NCBI GenBank assembly: GCA_934394545.1
Contig: CAKRRG010000015.1
Location: 1-46,074, forward strand
Length of the DNA stretch: 46,074 nt
Source: an uncultured Blautia sp.
GTDB lineage: Bacteria > Bacillota > Clostridia > Lachnospirales > Lachnospiraceae
Reading direction: 5' to 3'
Of the stretch, positions 44,508 through 46,074 are shown piece after piece. The notes beneath the pieces were generated by a model. The model made no database searches and was not told where the DNA came from. It saw only the letters and a program-made list of their open reading frames with translations. The position numbers were made by a program, and so were the translations under genes. Within the stretch, counting starts at the first letter, position 1, and each line of letters opens with the position of its first letter.

Positions 44508-44560
44508 AGAAAAAAATTCCACCAGATAGTAGTGTGAAAATACAGTCTGGTGGAATTTCA
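44508..44560. terminator. terminator between the sensing operon and the CDF gene
   Basis: AAATTCCACCAGA at 44514-44526 is perfectly complementary to TCTGGTGGAATTT at 44546-44558. On the minus strand the stem is followed by TTTTTTCTG, so it terminates the cation transporter gene; it may also act on the plus strand. Confidence 0.75.
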
Positions 44561-44606
44561 GATGTTCGTTATTTCACCCGAATTCGGTTGCCGTAGTTAG
44601 CCAGGC

Positions 44607-45776
44607 TTATGCATAAACACGATCGATTTGGATCACAGCGCAGTAGTTACCGTCGTCCATGTTGCGGATACGCTCCTTAAGAAGATTAGAGATTTCTACA
44701 TTGGTAAGCTTACATTCGAAGGGAACAGCTACATCAAAAATCAGGTTTGTATGGGTAGGCCCTTCAACCATACGGAAATCGTGAATAGAGAGACGACGAT
44801 CCAGATTGTGAGTAATTTCCTGAATCTGGGTGCGCATATCATTCACTTCTTTGTTGTCCGTAACAATGGGGTCAATGTGAATGGTAGCGGAGCAATTCAG
44901 CTTACGCTGGAGCTCATGTTCAATATTGTCGATCTCATCGTGAATGATCAACAGATCCCCGTGAGCAGGAACTTCTGCATGAAGGGAGATGATCAATCTT
45001 CCGGGACCGTAGTCATGCACGATCAGGTCATGAACGCCATGGACAAGTGGATGAGCAAGAACGATCTCCTCGATTTCCTCTACCAGATTCTTCTCTGGAG
45101 CCTGTCCGAGAAGTGGATCAATCGTATCTTTCATAGTAGTGATTCCGGTATAAAAGATGAAAATACCTACAAGAACACCGAACCATCCGTCCAGTACAAT
45201 TCCTGTGAGCTGACTGATAATGGTTGCCAGAAGAACCAGACTGGTGGCAGCAGTGTCACTTAAACTGTCTCCGGCAGTGGCTTGCATGGCAGTGCTGTCA
45301 ATCTTGTGACCTATGGCACGGTTATAAAGGTACATATATATTTTTACCAGAATAGATGCTGCAAGAACGGCAAGGATAACCGGGCTGCATTCAATAGGCT
45401 TAGGGGTGCGGATCTTGTCAATTGAGGAACGGATCAGCTCAAAACCCATGATCAGAACAGCAATGGAAACCAGGAGGCCGGAAATATATTCCATGCGTCC
45501 ATGTCCGAAGGGGTGTTCTGTATCAGGCTTCTGCCCAGAAAGCTTAAAGCCGATCAGGGTGATCACAGAAGAACCGGCATCAGATAAGTTATTGAATGCG
45601 TCAGCCGTAATGGCAATGGAGCCACTTAAGGTTCCGGCAAGCCATTTCCCTATAAATAAGAAAATATTCAGTGCGATTCCCACGGCGCCGCAGAGTATTC
45701 CGTAAGCCTGACGCACCTGGGGCGAGCTGTAGTTCCTGAAATCTTTGATGAGAAAACGGGATAAAAATGTTATCAT
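44607..45776 (-). CDS. cation diffusion facilitator family transporter
   Basis: A 389-residue CDF transporter with six membrane helices and a C-terminal cytoplasmic dimerisation domain. Metal-site residues are visible in helix 2 (SIAITADAFNNLSDAGSS) and helix 5 (ATAGDSLSDTAATS), giving Asn/Asp and Asp/Asp pairs. The combination resembles Mn2+- or Fe2+-type rather than Zn2+-type members, which have His in helix 5. It would export a divalent metal against a proton gradient. The C-terminal extension beyond the usual domain, about 70 residues, includes a RRLSIHDFRMVEGPTHTNL segment common in clostridial members. AGAGGTG lies before the start on the minus strand. Confidence 0.92.
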   Translation of the reverse strand: MITFLSRFLIKDFRNYSSPQVRQAYGILCGAVGIALNIFLFIGKWLAGTLSGSIAITADAFNNLSDAGSSVITLIGFKLSGQKPDTEHPFGHGRMEYISGLLVSIAVLIMGFELIRSSIDKIRTPKPIECSPVILAVLAASILVKIYMYLYNRAIGHKIDSTAMQATAGDSLSDTAATSLVLLATIISQLTGIVLDGWFGVLVGIFIFYTGITTMKDTIDPLLGQAPEKNLVEEIEEIVLAHPLVHGVHDLIVHDYGPGRLIISLHAEVPAHGDLLIIHDEIDNIEHELQRKLNCSATIHIDPIVTDNKEVNDMRTQIQEITHNLDRRLSIHDFRMVEGPTHTNLIFDVAVPFECKLTNVEISNLLKERIRNMDDGNYCAVIQIDRVYA

Positions 45777-45883
45777 AAAATTTCACCTCTTGGTAGTTAC
45801 TATAGCATGAACGGCTCTTTAACCTTGTTATCATAGCATTTTAATGAGAAAAATACCAGTGTGAAATTACCTAAGGTGAACAA

Positions 45884-45947
45884 TGTGGAAAGCATGAAAG
45901 CGCATTGTGGAAAAGCCCTCTCTTGCCGCCAGAAGAATGTGGATAAC
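45884..45947. promoter_or_regulatory. three phased DnaA-box-like sites
   Basis: TGTGGATAA at 45939-45947 matches the DnaA-box consensus (reverse strand TTATCCACA). TGTGGAAAA at 45906-45914 has one mismatch and TGTGGAAAG at 45884-45892 has two. All are in the same orientation, spaced 22 and 33 bp, which is two and three helical turns. They lie upstream of the promoter at 45985. Confidence 0.5.
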
Positions 45948-45984
45948 TTTTTGAAAAAAAGATGGAAATATGGGGAAAAAGTGG

Positions 45985-46013
45985 TTGACAGGAGAGCGGG
46001 CTTATAATATAAT
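45985..46013 (+). promoter_or_regulatory. consensus promoter reading out of the window
   Basis: TTGACA at 45985-45990 and TATAAT at 46008-46013 are separated by 17 bases. No ORF with a recognisable start lies in the remaining 60 bases, so the transcript has a leader or is an RNA gene continuing past 46074. Confidence 0.75.
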
Positions 46014-46074
46014 TACTCAATGTGACGTAGTGCGAGATACTTTAGCCAATAGCCCCGGCGACGGTATTTATCAG

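Noticed and set aside
43641..44522. 293-residue ORF antisense to the XylF-like lipoprotein
   Set aside because: Lies within a well supported gene; Cys/His/Ile-rich composition is typical of antisense translation.
45777..46074. Chromosome replication origin
   Set aside because: DnaA-like boxes are present, but no dnaA, rpmH or AT-rich unwinding region is visible and the neighbouring gene is a cation transporter.
1..46074. CRISPR array, phage or insertion sequence
   Set aside because: No regularly spaced long repeats, transposase, integrase or phage structural genes were recognised.

Overview
The window looks like chromosome from a Gram-positive gut anaerobe of the Lachnospiraceae (Blautia or a near relative). 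This is an inference from protein character: strong AAGGAGG ribosome sites, YesM/YesN-type two-component systems, a tig-clpP-clpX-lon-engB proteostasis run, an ECF transporter module beside truA, lipobox-type binding proteins and moderate A+T. No rRNA, tRNA, CRISPR array, phage genes or transposase were recognised.

Layout. (1) 1-9000: an HD-domain protein, then a sensing and esterase locus. It holds a lipoprotein solute-binding protein, a YesM-type histidine kinase and a YesN-type response regulator between two secreted type-B carboxylesterases. No permease genes are present, so the binding protein may serve the kinase. Kinase and regulator are each broken by an apparent one-base deletion. 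(2) 9000-18000: a small 57-aa ORF diverging from a siroheme/ferredoxin sulfite-reductase-like protein across a perfect 14-bp palindrome; an M20 dipeptidase; an AraC regulator diverging from a MATE transporter; a wrecked AAA-ATPase/DUF1703 gene beside a long perfect hairpin; and a third esterase downstream of a second MATE gene. (3) 18000-25000: a DnaJ-like chaperone behind a terminator-like leader, a MarR-MATE pair with two clear operators, 4-alpha-glucanotransferase, a CYTH protein, ProC and a DJ-1 family protein. (4) 25000-35000: trigger factor, ClpP, ClpX, Lon and EngB, then EcfA1-EcfA2-EcfT and TruA. (5) 35000-44500: a sugar ABC transporter (binding protein, double ATPase, permease), followed by a membrane-anchored binding protein, a YesM-type kinase, a YesN-type regulator and a lipoprotein binding protein. 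(6) 44500-46074: a cation diffusion facilitator on the minus strand, then a region with three phased DnaA-box-like sites and a strong promoter reading out of the window.

How they work together. Two loci pair periplasmic-type binding proteins with YesM/YesN signalling. The sugar locus resembles the binding-protein/kinase/regulator sensing described for xylose in clostridia. The esterase locus may be a decaying relative that controls secreted esterases. The most interesting signals outside genes are an 18-bp-periodic triple repeat before clpX, a structured leader placed exactly at a predicted transcription start (2487-2547), the MarR double operator, and the phased DnaA-like boxes.
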